Below, one piece after another: positions 16,785 to 25,503 of a stretch of 64,000 bases of DNA. The translations under genes were made by a program, and so were the position numbers. This DNA is from Cellulomonas humilata (GTDB lineage Bacteria > Actinomycetota > Actinomycetes > Actinomycetales > Cellulomonadaceae): the NCBI RefSeq assembly GCF_013359775.1, contig NZ_JABMCI010000060.1, forward strand, positions 220,032-284,031. The letters are read 5' to 3'. Each line of letters begins with the position of its first letter. Position 1 is the stretch's first letter. The notes beneath the pieces are model-generated. The model had not been told where the DNA came from, made no database searches, and worked only from the letters and a program-made list of their open reading frames with translations.

Positions 16785-19700
16785 TCACGCCGCGGTCGTC
16801 ACCGCTGCCGGCTCGACGATGACCAGCACCTGGCCCGGGCGGACCTGGTCGCCCGGGGTCACGACGATGTCGACCACCGTGCCGCCGACGGTCGCCGTGA
16901 CCGGCGCCTCCATCTTCATGGCCTCCAGCGCGAGCAGCTGCTGACCGCGCTCGACGACGTCGCCGGGGCGGACGTCGACCCGGAAGACCGTCGCGACGAA
17001 GGGGGCCTCGACGCCCTCGCACCCGTCGGGGACCTCGGTGTCGGCGGCCGGAGCGGGGGCGTCGGGCTCGGCCACCCTGTCGAACTCGCCCGCCGCCGCC
17101 CACGCGTCCCGCTCGGCGCCGAACGCGCGGGCCTGCTGGGCGCGGAACGACGTGATCTCCGCGTCGTTGTCCGCGAGGAACCGCTGGTGCTCCGCGATCG
17201 AGAACGTGCCCGGCTCGATGCTCACGTCGAGGCGACCGGCGGCCATGTCGGCGCGCAGGTCCAGCAGCTCGTCGGCCCCCACCGGGTACCAGCGGATGGT
17301 GTCGAAGAACCTCAGCAGCCACGGGGTGCCTGGCTCGAACGGGCGGTGCCGGGCGTGGGTGTCCCAGACCTGGATGGTGCGGCCGACGAACTGGTAGCCG
17401 CCCGGTCCCTCCATGCCGTAGATGCACAGGTAGGCGCCGCCGATGCCGACCGCGTTCTGCGGGGTCCACGTGCGGGCCGGGTTGTACTTCGTGGTGACCA
17501 GGCGGTGGCGGGGGTCCAGCGGGGTGGCCACGGGGGCGCCCAGGTACACGTCCCCCAGGCCCATGACCAGGTAGGACGCGTCGAACACCGTCCGGTAGAC
17601 GTCGTCGACCGAGGCCAGGCCGTTGATCCGGCGGATGAACTCGATGTTCCAGGGGCACCAGGGGGCGTCGTCGCGGACGCCGGCCATGTAGCGCTCGATG
17701 GCCTCGCGCGTGGCCGGGTCGTCCCAGCTGAGCGGCAGGTGGACCGTGCGGCTGGGCACGACGAGGTCGGTCGTCGCCGGCAGGGACTGCTCGATCTCGC
17801 GGACCAGGTCGAGCGCCTTCCGGAGCGACAGCCGTTCGGGGTCCACGTGCAGCTGGAGCGAGCGGATGCCGGGCGTGAGGTCGACGATGCCGCGCAGGCC
17901 GTCGTGGTCGACACGCTGCTGCACCTCCTGCGCCAGGGCGTGCACGCGCATCCGGGACGCCAGGTCCAGGGTCATCGCGCCGTACTCGACCAGCAGGTTG
18001 TCGTCGCCGCTGCGGCGGTAGGTGACCTGGGCGGCGTCAGTCGAGTCGGACTCCGTGTCGCTGTCCTTGCGAGCCAGGATGCCGCCGTCGTCGTGTGCGT
18101 TCCTCGTCGCCCGCGGGGCCCTTTGCGGGCGCGTGCGCAGCTCGTCGGCCTCGGTCTCGTCGACCGGCACGAACCGCACCGTGTCCCCGGGGCGCAGCTG
18201 CCCGAGCTTCCACAGCTGCCCGAGCGCGACCGTCGCCGGGCAGGTGAACCCGCCGAGCGACGGGCCGTCGGGGCCGAGCAGGATCGGCAGGTCGCCGGTG
18301 TAGTCGACCGCTCCGACCGCGTACGGGGTGTCGTGGATGTTCGACGGGTGCAGCCCCGCCTCGCCGCCGTCGGGCCTTGCCCAGGTGGGCTTGGGGCCGA
18401 CGAGCCGGACGCCGGTGCGCGCGGAGTTGAAGTGGACCGCCCAGGTGGCGGCGTAGAACACCTCGACGTCGCCGGGCGTGAAGAACTCGGGTGCCGCGTG
18501 CGGGCCTTCGAGGGCGCCGATGTGCCAGGTGTCGGTGATGAGCGGTCGGTCGCTCTCGGGGACCGCCCGCGCCGTCCCGGTCGGTGCGGCGATCGCCAGC
18601 TGGTCGCCCGGGCGCAGCGGCATCCCGGTGGCGCCGCCGATGCGGCCGAGGTCGAACGTCGCCGCCGAGCCGAGCACCTGCGGCACGTCCAGACCGCCCC
18701 TGACCAGCAGGTACGTGCGCATCCCGGTGGCGGGTGCGCCGATCGCGAGGACGCCGTCCGCGGGGATCTCGACCGGCTCCCACTGGGGGACGGGGACGTC
18801 GTCGACGGTGACCGCGGCGGGGGCACCGGTGACCATGACCGTCGCGCCCGTGACGAACCGGAGCTCGGGGCCGGCCATCGTGCACTCCAGGCCCGGCGCG
18901 CCCTCGGGGTTGCCGAGCGCGGTGTTGCCCAGCCGGAACGACAGGTCGTCCATCGGCCCCGACGGTGGGATGCCGACGTGCCAGAGCCCGGTGCGGCCGG
19001 GCCAGTCCTGGACCGTCGTGAGCAGTCCCGGGCGGAGGACCTCGAGGCGCGCAGTCGCGTCGCGCAGGTGCGCGAGCGTGCCGGTGTGGTGCCGCGCGAC
19101 GGCGACCTCGGGGGAGTGCACGATCGTGCGCAGCAGGCCCAGGTTGGTCGCGATGCCGGTGAGCCGGGTGTCCGCGAGCGCGTCGCCGAGGGCCGTCCAC
19201 GCGCCCTCCCGGTCGGCGCCGGCCGTCACGACCTTGGCCAGCAGGGGGTCGTAGTGGGTGGACACCTCCGTGCCGGGCTCGATCCAGGTGTCGACGCGCA
19301 CGCCGGCGGGAACCTCGAACGCGGTGATCGTGCCGGCGCTCGGGAGGTGGTCGCGGTCGGGGTTCTCGGCGTAGACGCGAGCCTCGACCGCGGCGCCGCG
19401 AGGCTCCAGCGGGGTGTCGACCACGGACGTGTCGCCCTGGGCCAGCCGGAGCATCCACGCGACCAGGTCGACGCCGAACACCGCCTCCGTGACCGGGTGC
19501 TCGACCTGGAGGCGCGTGTTCACCTCGAGGAACGCGGCCTCCTGGCGGTCGGCGTCGTAGACGAACTCGACCGTGCCCGCGGAGCGGTAGCCCACCGACT
19601 CGGCGAGAGTGCGCGCCGACGTCGCGATCAGTTCCCTGACCTCGTCGGGAAGCCCGGGGGCGGGGGCCTCCTCGACCACCTTCTGGTGCCGGCGCTGGAG

Positions 19701-20393
19701 GGAGCAGTCGCGGTCGCCCAGGGTCACCACGCGGCCGAGGCCGTCGCCGAACACCTGCACCTCGACGTGCCGGGCGGCCATGATGAGCCGCTCCAGGTAG
19801 ACGCCGGCCGAGCCGAACGCGGCCCCGGCGGTCCGGCGCACCGCCTCCCACGCGGCGACGAGCTGGTCGGGGCCGTGGCACGCCCGCATGCCGATGCCCC
19901 CGCCGCCCGCCGTGGCCTTGAGCATGACGGGGTAGCCGATGGTGTCGGCCGCCGCGACGGCCTCGTCCAGCGTGTCCAGCAGCCCGGTGCCCGCGAGCAT
20001 CGGCATGTCGACCGCGCGGGCCGCCTCGCGGGCGGTGTGCTTGGCGCCGAACAGCTCCAGCTGCGCGGGCGTCGGACCCACGAACGCGATCCCCGCCGAC
20101 TCGACCGCGCGGGCGAACGCGGCGTTCTCGCTGAGGAACCCGTACCCGGGGTGGATCGCGCCGGCGCCGTGCGCGAGGGCCGCCTCCAGCAGGAGGTCCG
20201 CGCGCAGGTACGACTGCGCCGCGGGTGCGGGGCCGAGCCGGATCGCCGTGTCCGCCAGGTGCACGTGGGCCGCTCCGGCGTCGGCGTCGGAGTAGACCGC
20301 GACCGTCCGCAGACCGAGGTCCTTCGCGGTCCGCAGGATCCGGACGGCGATCTCCCCGCGGTTGGCGACGAGCAGGGTGTCGACACCGCTCAT
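16785..20393 (-). CDS. Urea carboxylase family enzyme (probable guanidine carboxylase)
   Basis: A 1202-residue biotin enzyme. Domains in order: biotin carboxylase with ATP-grasp (LLVANRGEIAVRILR, KATAGGGGIGM, EVNTRLQVEHPVTE, residues 1-450); carboxyltransferase halves of the KipA type (VLRPGLLTTVQDWPGRTG) and KipI type (NLLVEYGAMTLDLASR), joined by an acidic low-complexity linker; and a biotin carrier domain with EAMKME, biotinylated at Lys1160. It carboxylates urea or guanidine with bicarbonate and ATP. It overlaps a DUF1989 gene by ATGA; two DUF1989 partners are the hallmark of the guanidine pathway (carboxyguanidine deiminase), so guanidine is the likelier substrate. The allophanate hydrolase needed downstream is not in this window. 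Confidence 0.92.
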   Translation of the reverse strand: MSGVDTLLVANRGEIAVRILRTAKDLGLRTVAVYSDADAGAAHVHLADTAIRLGPAPAAQSYLRADLLLEAALAHGAGAIHPGYGFLSENAAFARAVESAGIAFVGPTPAQLELFGAKHTAREAARAVDMPMLAGTGLLDTLDEAVAAADTIGYPVMLKATAGGGGIGMRACHGPDQLVAAWEAVRRTAGAAFGSAGVYLERLIMAARHVEVQVFGDGLGRVVTLGDRDCSLQRRHQKVVEEAPAPGLPDEVRELIATSARTLAESVGYRSAGTVEFVYDADRQEAAFLEVNTRLQVEHPVTEAVFGVDLVAWMLRLAQGDTSVVDTPLEPRGAAVEARVYAENPDRDHLPSAGTITAFEVPAGVRVDTWIEPGTEVSTHYDPLLAKVVTAGADREGAWTALGDALADTRLTGIATNLGLLRTIVHSPEVAVARHHTGTLAHLRDATARLEVLRPGLLTTVQDWPGRTGLWHVGIPPSGPMDDLSFRLGNTALGNPEGAPGLECTMAGPELRFVTGATVMVTGAPAAVTVDDVPVPQWEPVEIPADGVLAIGAPATGMRTYLLVRGGLDVPQVLGSAATFDLGRIGGATGMPLRPGDQLAIAAPTGTARAVPESDRPLITDTWHIGALEGPHAAPEFFTPGDVEVFYAATWAVHFNSARTGVRLVGPKPTWARPDGGEAGLHPSNIHDTPYAVGAVDYTGDLPILLGPDGPSLGGFTCPATVALGQLWKLGQLRPGDTVRFVPVDETEADELRTRPQRAPRATRNAHDDGGILARKDSDTESDSTDAAQVTYRRSGDDNLLVEYGAMTLDLASRMRVHALAQEVQQRVDHDGLRGIVDLTPGIRSLQLHVDPERLSLRKALDLVREIEQSLPATTDLVVPSRTVHLPLSWDDPATREAIERYMAGVRDDAPWCPWNIEFIRRINGLASVDDVYRTVFDASYLVMGLGDVYLGAPVATPLDPRHRLVTTKYNPARTWTPQNAVGIGGAYLCIYGMEGPGGYQFVGRTIQVWDTHARHRPFEPGTPWLLRFFDTIRWYPVGADELLDLRADMAAGRLDVSIEPGTFSIAEHQRFLADNDAEITSFRAQQARAFGAERDAWAAAGEFDRVAEPDAPAPAADTEVPDGCEGVEAPFVATVFRVDVRPGDVVERGQQLLALEAMKMEAPVTATVGGTVVDIVVTPGDQVRPGQVLVIVEPAAVTTAA

Positions 20394-20992
20394 CGAGCAA
20401 CCACCATGCGCACCGGCGTCGGGTCGAAGCCGTTGCACGGGTTGTTGATCTGCGGGCAGTTGCTCACCATGACCAGCACGTCGCGCTCGGCGCGCAGGGA
20501 CAGCGACAGCCCCGCCGCGGAGATCCCGTCCACGATCCCGAGCGCGCCGTCCGGGTCCACCGGTACGTTCATGTACCAGTTGATGTTCGACACCAGGTCG
20601 CGCTTGCCCAGCCCGTACCGGCCGCCCTCGGCCAGGAAGTTCTCGACGCACGCGTGCTGAGCGAACGTGTGGTGCCCGTAGCGCAGCGTGTTCGACTCCT
20701 TGGAGCACGCGCCGCCGAGCGTGTCGTGCCGGCCGACCTCGTCGGCGACCACGGTCATCAGCGGGCCGTACTCGCAGTCGCGCAGGATCGAGCCGGTGGT
20801 CAGGAACACCGAGTCCTGGCCCTGGATCGTGTCGGGGGCGCTGTACCGCAGGCTCGTGTCGAGGGCGTCGAACACGAGGAAGTCGACCGCCTGGTTGCCG
20901 CCGAGGTCGACGATCGTGAGCACCTCGCCCTCGTGCACGACGGCGGACCAGGGCGCGCGGGCGGGGACGACGGTGTCGAGCAGCGTGGTCAT
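20390..20992 (-). CDS. DUF1989 urea carboxylase-associated protein (probable carboxyguanidine deiminase subunit)
   Basis: A 200-residue DUF1989 protein. Visible signature: GGNQAVDFLVFDA near residue 32, a GGACSKESNTLRYG segment and NCPQINNPCNGFDPTPV near the C-terminus; the Cys and His residues are expected metal ligands in this family. In characterised systems the paired DUF1989 proteins deiminate carboxyguanidine to allophanate and ammonia. It overlaps its neighbours on both sides by ATGA (20993-20989 and 20393-20390), so all three are translated as one operon and probably form one pathway unit. Confidence 0.88.
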   Translation of the reverse strand: MTTLLDTVVPARAPWSAVVHEGEVLTIVDLGGNQAVDFLVFDALDTSLRYSAPDTIQGQDSVFLTTGSILRDCEYGPLMTVVADEVGRHDTLGGACSKESNTLRYGHHTFAQHACVENFLAEGGRYGLGKRDLVSNINWYMNVPVDPDGALGIVDGISAAGLSLSLRAERDVLVMVSNCPQINNPCNGFDPTPVRMVVAR

Positions 20993-21834
20993 GCGAGCCC
21001 CCGTGCGGTGAGGTCGGCGAGCGTGTTGACGAAGGCGCGGCGGCCCTCGGGCGTGGCGGTCCAGAGCGGGTCCGACTCCGTCGTCGGCTCCCCGCGCCAG
21101 GCCAGGACCTCGAGCGGGGTGCTGACGTACTCGCGTGGGTCGAGGGGGTGGGCCGTGTTGGCGACGAGCAGGAGCAGCGGCACCTCGGCGCGCAGGGTGA
21201 GCGAGGCGCCCGGCCCCGCGGAGCCCTCGAACACCGGGCGGCCGTCCTCGTCGATCCGGACGCCCTGGAAGAACGAGATGCTCGGCGGCAGGTCGCGGCG
21301 CGCGAGGTCGTGCTTGGCCGCCGCCAGCGCGAGCAGCTCCCGACCGGCCGGCGTCGGACCCTGCGCGCTGCCGTCGCCGTAGCGCTCCTCGTTCCGCGCC
21401 CTCGACGACGTGCCGTAGAGGGCGTCCTGGTGGGCCGACGTGTCGCCGACGATGCTCGCCAGCACGCGGCCCTGGTCGCTCAGCAGCAGGTGGCCCGCGG
21501 TCAGGTAGACCTGCCACTGGACCTTGACGGTGTCCGCGACGTTCAGCCGCTCCCACGGTCGGTCCAGCCGGTACGCCAGCACGTGGGCGCAGGCGTCGCC
21601 GACCAGGTCGGTCAGGCGGACCAGCGTGCCGCGGGCGACCGCCAGGTGCGTGTACCCGCCGCCCGCGACGACCTCCGCGTGCACGAGCGTGGCCGGGTCG
21701 ACCTCGCTCGGCGGCGTGGGCCAGTCGCGCGCGGGGCGGACCGGCAGGGTGGGGACCGTGCCGGCTGCGGCGGCCTCCTGCGCGCGGGCGTGCTCGCGGG
21801 CGCCGGCGGTGGTCCCGGTGGTGGTGGCGGTCAT
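20989..21834 (-). CDS. DUF1989 urea carboxylase-associated protein, larger paralogue
   Basis: A 281-residue DUF1989 family member with an Ala/Thr-rich N-terminal extension of about 60 residues. The core includes GTLVRLTDLVGDACAHVLAY, QGRVLASIVGDTSAHQDALYG, SISFFQGVRIDEDG and TAHPLDPR. It lacks the CSKE cysteine of the smaller paralogue (the corresponding stretch is DTSAHQDALYGTSS), consistent with a two-subunit heteromeric enzyme in which only one subunit is fully catalytic. First gene of the carboxylase operon; the promoter carries the operator at 21846-21865 only 12 bp upstream of the start. Confidence 0.87.
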   Translation of the reverse strand: MTATTTGTTAGAREHARAQEAAAAGTVPTLPVRPARDWPTPPSEVDPATLVHAEVVAGGGYTHLAVARGTLVRLTDLVGDACAHVLAYRLDRPWERLNVADTVKVQWQVYLTAGHLLLSDQGRVLASIVGDTSAHQDALYGTSSRARNEERYGDGSAQGPTPAGRELLALAAAKHDLARRDLPPSISFFQGVRIDEDGRPVFEGSAGPGASLTLRAEVPLLLLVANTAHPLDPREYVSTPLEVLAWRGEPTTESDPLWTATPEGRRAFVNTLADLTARGLA

Positions 21835-21845
21835 CGCGTCCTCGA

Positions 21846-21865
21846 TTTCTGTCGACTGACAGAAA
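21846..21865. promoter_or_regulatory. Operator of the carboxylase operon
   Basis: TTTCTGTC (21846-21853), a GACT centre and GACAGAAA (21858-21865) form an 8-bp-arm palindrome right upstream of the DUF1989 start codon. The same right half and centre spacing recur at 22745-22764 upstream of the symporter gene. Confidence 0.75.
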
Positions 21866-22009
21866 CAGGCTGGTGTGCGGACGTTCCCTCCGGGTCTCCG
21901 GCAGGTAAACCTCGTGTAACTCTGCAGCGTCCGAGGACGTGCGCGCCGGAGCTCGGATGCTCCAGGCTCGCCGGGGTGGGTTCGGGGCCGGTGGTAGCGT
22001 CGGCTCGCC

Positions 22010-22651
22010 ATGGCACGCAGACCCGGTCGACCGCGCGCGAGCGGCGATCCCGACGGTGAGCGCGACACCCGTCGCGACGTGCTCGACGCCGCCGCCGCCC
22101 TGTTCTGCACGGTCGGCTTCACGTCCACCAGCACCCGCGCGATCGCCGACGCCGCCGGGGTGCGCCAGGCCTCGATCTACCACCACTTCGCCGGCAAGGA
22201 CGCGATCCTCCTCGAGCTGCTGCTCGGCACCGTCCGCCCGTCGCTGGACCTCGCCGACGCCCTCGTCGCCGGCGCCGAGCCCGCCGCGGCCCGGCTCTGG
22301 GCCCTCGCGCACGCGGACGTCGGCCTGCTCAGCGCGGGTCCGGTGAACCTGGGCGTCCTCTACGTGCTGCCGGAGGTGGCCGGCGAGCAGTTCGCCGAGT
22401 TCCACGCGCTGCGCTCGCGGCTGCGCGCCCGGTACAGCGAGCTCGCGTCGGCGGCGTCCGACGACGCCGACGACCGGGGCGAGCTCGTGCTCGGGCTGGT
22501 GGAGTCGGTGATCCTGCGCCGCCGCGACACCCCGGACCTGGACGTCGCCGCCGTGCAGGACGCGGTGGCCGACGGGGTCCTGCGGCTGGTCGGCTGCACG
22601 CCGACCGAGGTCGCCGCGGCCCGCACGCTGCCGGTGTCGCTGGGCGTCTGA
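22010..22651 (+). CDS. TetR family transcriptional regulator of the carboxylase regulon
   Basis: A 213-residue repressor with an Arg-rich start and a TetR helix-turn-helix (TSTRAIADAAGVRQASIYHHFAGKDAILLELL, about residues 43-74). It lies divergent to the DUF1989/carboxylase operon and precedes the symporter gene; both of those promoters carry the CTGTC-N4-GACAGAAA palindrome, so it most likely represses both transporter and enzyme genes. The effector is presumably guanidine, urea or a pathway intermediate. No ykkC-type guanidine riboswitch is evident here. Confidence 0.88.
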   Translation: MARRPGRPRASGDPDGERDTRRDVLDAAAALFCTVGFTSTSTRAIADAAGVRQASIYHHFAGKDAILLELLLGTVRPSLDLADALVAGAEPAAARLWALAHADVGLLSAGPVNLGVLYVLPEVAGEQFAEFHALRSRLRARYSELASAASDDADDRGELVLGLVESVILRRRDTPDLDVAAVQDAVADGVLRLVGCTPTEVAAARTLPVSLGV

Positions 22652-22744
22652 GCCCCGCGCGCGCGTACGCGAGTGCTGCGGCCGCCGATTTAACACAAGC
22701 GTTTCGTGCGTGCAGCGGATCCGACACAGGCCGGGTGGTCAATG

Positions 22745-22764
22745 AACCTGTCGGCCGACAGAAA
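22745..22764. promoter_or_regulatory. Operator upstream of the SSS symporter gene
   Basis: AACCTGTC-GGCC-GACAGAAA, 50 bp before the symporter start, matches the site at 21846-21865 in the conserved CTGTC-N4-GACAGAAA core. The centre here is itself symmetric (CTGTCGGCCGACAG). Confidence 0.75.
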
Positions 22765-22814
22765 CTCCGGGCCGGCGGTCGGTCGACGATCCCCCCTCGC
22801 CCCCCGGAGCCCCC

Positions 22815-24338
22815 ATGATCATCGCCGGAGTCGGTCTCTCCGTCCTCGCCGTCGTCCTCGTCGGCATCGTCGTCGCCCGCAAGGTCGACGGCGACAGCGC
22901 CAACTACCTCGTCGCCGGGCGCCGCCTGGGCGTCCCCCTCGTCGCGGCCTCCCTCATGGCCGCCGCGGTCGACTCGAACGCGACGGTCGGCAACACCGAC
23001 CTGTCGGCGTCGTTCGGGTTCTGGGCCGGGGCGTCCCTCGCGCTCGGGCTGGCCATCTGTCTGCTGCTGACCGGCCTGTTCCTGGCCAAGCCGATGAACC
23101 GCATGAAGCTGTTCACGCTCGCCGACTTCTACCGGCTGCGCTACGGGCGCGGGGTCGAGGTGGCGTCGTCGGTGTTCATGATCTTCGCGTTCGCCATCCT
23201 CATGGCCGGCAACCTGGTGGCCTGCGGGTTCCTGCTCGAACGGTTCCTCGGCCTCGACTACACCGTCGGCGTGCTCATCGCGGTCGCCCTGGTGCTCGTC
23301 TACACGATCGGCGGGGGCATGTTCTCCGACGCCTACACGGCCGCGATCCAGATCGTCATCACGATCGCCGCGACGGCCGCCCTGGTGATCTGGTTCGGCA
23401 CGACCTACGGCTTCGAGGTGGCCGACGGCATGGGCCCGTTCGACTTCGAGCAGCTCACGCAGACCAGCGCCGGCGCACCCATCAACTGGGCCACGCTCGT
23501 CGCACTCGGCATCGGGGACATCGTCGCCATCGACTTCATGCAGCGGATCTTCGCGGCCCGGAACCCGGAGGTCGCGCAGAAGTCCTGCTTCACCGGCGCG
23601 GCAGGGACCGCGATCATCGGTGTCGCGTTCGCCATGGTCGCCCTGTCCGCGTCGTCGGTGCTCGGCCTCACGACGGATGCCGGGCCCATCCTGTTCCAGC
23701 TCCTCGACGACTACGCGCCCTCAGGCCTGACCGTGCTCGTCCTGTCCGGGATCGTCGCCGCCTCGTTCTCGACCGCGTCGGGGGCCATCCTCGCGACCTC
23801 GGCCGTGGCCGTCCGGAACATCGTCGGTGTCCGCCGCGTGGTCTCCGTGAAGGAGGAGGGCGTCCGTGACCCGCTGCTGCTGTGGACCCGCGTCGCGATG
23901 GTCCCGATCGTGGTGCTCGGCGTCTCGGTGGCGCTCAAGGTGGCCCAGACCGGCATCCTGCTGACGCTCGCGTTCGACCTCATGCTCGCCGGGCTGCTGG
24001 TGCCGTTCATCCTCGGCCTGTTCTGGAAGCGCGGGGGTACCCGGGCGGCCGTCGCGGCGCTGGTGGTCGGCGTCGGCGTCCGGCTGGTGCTCTTCGTCCT
24101 GACGCCCACCGTCTACGGGGTGCCCAACGACGTCTGGTACATCCCGAACGACCTGATCGACGCCTCGTTCGACGGCTGGCCGACGTTCTGGGGCTTCGGT
24201 GCCTCGCTCCTGGCGTACCTCGTCGCGGCGGCGGTCTGGCCGCGCACCGTCACCGAGGAGGCCTGGGCGATCGCGGACGGCATGCCCGACGAGACCATCC
24301 CGGCACCGCGGGGAGCGGAGCCCGAGCCCGCCGTGTGA
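22815..24338 (+). CDS. Sodium:solute symporter (SSS) family transporter
   Basis: A 507-residue membrane protein with 13 predicted segments. The second segment region has VAASLMAAAVDSNATVGN and, after it, FTLADFYRLRYGRGVEV, a classic SSS signature; GIGDIVAIDFMQRIFAARNPEVAQKS and SFSTASGAILATSAVAVRNIVG also match. It is not obviously a DUR3 urea transporter, whose loops are longer. Because it shares an operator with the carboxylase operon, urea, guanidine or a related nitrogen compound is the inferred substrate. No strong ribosome binding site precedes the ATG. Confidence 0.9.
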   Translation: MIIAGVGLSVLAVVLVGIVVARKVDGDSANYLVAGRRLGVPLVAASLMAAAVDSNATVGNTDLSASFGFWAGASLALGLAICLLLTGLFLAKPMNRMKLFTLADFYRLRYGRGVEVASSVFMIFAFAILMAGNLVACGFLLERFLGLDYTVGVLIAVALVLVYTIGGGMFSDAYTAAIQIVITIAATAALVIWFGTTYGFEVADGMGPFDFEQLTQTSAGAPINWATLVALGIGDIVAIDFMQRIFAARNPEVAQKSCFTGAAGTAIIGVAFAMVALSASSVLGLTTDAGPILFQLLDDYAPSGLTVLVLSGIVAASFSTASGAILATSAVAVRNIVGVRRVVSVKEEGVRDPLLLWTRVAMVPIVVLGVSVALKVAQTGILLTLAFDLMLAGLLVPFILGLFWKRGGTRAAVAALVVGVGVRLVLFVLTPTVYGVPNDVWYIPNDLIDASFDGWPTFWGFGASLLAYLVAAAVWPRTVTEEAWAIADGMPDETIPAPRGAEPEPAV

Positions 24339-24380
24339 GCCGCTCCGCGTGGGCGCCCGCCCCGCGGCTAGGTTGTCCTG

Positions 24381-24881
24381 GTGTCCTTCCGTGTCCGCCC
24401 CGCCCTGCCCGCCGACGTCCGCGCCATCCGCGCGCTCGTGGAGCCGTACGCCGCCGAGCGCATCCTCCTGGCCAAGGAGTGGGTCGGGTACTACGAGTCG
24501 GTGCAGGAGTTCCTGGTCGCAGAAGCGGATGACGCGACGGTGATCGGCTGCGGTGCGCTGCACGTGATGTGGCAGGACCTGGCCGAGATCCGCACGCTCG
24601 CCGCCGACCGCACCATCCGCGGGACCGGCGTCGGGCACGCGCTGCTCGACAGCCTGCTGGACCGGGCCCGGGAGCTGGGACTGCGGCGCGTCTTCTGCCT
24701 CACGTTCGAGGTGGCCTTCTTCGAGTCCCACGGGTTCCACGTCATCGAGGGCACGCCCGTGACGCCCGACGTCTACCTCGAGCTGCTGCGGTCGCACGAC
24801 GACGGCGTCGCCGAGTTCCTCGACCTCGCGCGCGTGAAGCCGAACACGCTGGGCAACACCCGGATGCTCATCGAGCTGTAG
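24381..24881 (+). CDS. GNAT acetyltransferase, short N-acetylglutamate synthase type
   Basis: A 166-residue GNAT enzyme, GTG start at 24381. Features: GCGALHVMWQDLAEIRTLAADRTIRGTGVGHALL holds the acetyl-CoA motif R-x-x-G-x-G/A; FESHGF is near residue 114. The VCxxTFEV-like strand and the LLAKEWVGYYESV helix match short stand-alone amino-acid N-acetyltransferases of the type used as N-acetylglutamate synthase for arginine biosynthesis in actinobacteria (as in Mycobacterium). The neighbouring genes are unrelated to arginine, so this assignment rests on sequence pattern alone. Confidence 0.75.
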   Translation: MSFRVRPALPADVRAIRALVEPYAAERILLAKEWVGYYESVQEFLVAEADDATVIGCGALHVMWQDLAEIRTLAADRTIRGTGVGHALLDSLLDRARELGLRRVFCLTFEVAFFESHGFHVIEGTPVTPDVYLELLRSHDDGVAEFLDLARVKPNTLGNTRMLIEL

Positions 24882-24920
24882 ATCGTGCGACGCCCGGTCC
24901 GCGTCCGGCACGCTCGGGGC

Positions 24921-25502
24921 GTGACCACCTACCTCGCGACCGAGCGACTGGCCCTGCGCCCCTTCTCCGCCGACGAGGCCGACCTGCTGATCGAGCTGGA
25001 CAGCGACCCGGCGGTGATGCGGTACCTGACCGGCGGTGAGGCGACCCCTCCCGAGGTCGTCCGCGAGCGCGACCTCCCGAGTCTGCTTCGCGGCTACGAG
25101 CGGTGGGACGGGAGGTTCGGGGTGTTCGCGGCGCACGAGAAGGACGGCGGCGCGTTCGTCGGTTGGTTCTGCCTGCGCCCCGAGCCGGGTGGCCCGACGG
25201 ACGAGGTCGAGCTCGGGTACCGGCTGCGCCAGGACGCGTGGGGCAAGGGGTACGCCACCGAGGGGTCCCGGGCGCTGCTCGACAAGGCGTTCTCGGAGCT
25301 CGACGTGCGCGTGGTCTGGGGCGCGACGATGTTCCTGAACCGCGCCTCGCAGAAGGTGATGGAGAAGGTCGACATGACCGTCGCGGAGAAGCTCGACACC
25401 CCCGAGGACATGCTCATGGTGGAGGGCTCCGAGCACGGCGGCTTCCGGTACGAGATCACCAGGGAGCGGTGGACGCAGCGGGCGCAGCGGGAGCGGCGGT
25501 AG
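24921..25502 (+). CDS. GNAT acetyltransferase, RimJ/RimL-like
   Basis: A 193-residue GNAT protein. The GTG at 24921 (VTTYLATERLALRPFSADEAD) is chosen as the typical RimL-like start; LATERLALRPF and GYRLRQDAWGKGYATEGSRALLDKAF (acetyl-CoA binding) are clear. It probably acetylates an N-terminal or small-molecule amine; the substrate is unknown. It follows the previous GNAT by 39 bp, which may mean co-transcription, and ends one base before a convergent gene with no terminator visible. Confidence 0.85.
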   Translation: MTTYLATERLALRPFSADEADLLIELDSDPAVMRYLTGGEATPPEVVRERDLPSLLRGYERWDGRFGVFAAHEKDGGAFVGWFCLRPEPGGPTDEVELGYRLRQDAWGKGYATEGSRALLDKAFSELDVRVVWGATMFLNRASQKVMEKVDMTVAEKLDTPEDMLMVEGSEHGGFRYEITRERWTQRAQRERR

Positions 25503-25503
25503 C

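Noticed and set aside
21835..22009. ykkC-type guanidine riboswitch upstream of the carboxylase operon
   Set aside because: The region contains a TetR-type palindrome next to the start codon and I cannot find the conserved paired elements of guanidine riboswitches; the leader is too short.
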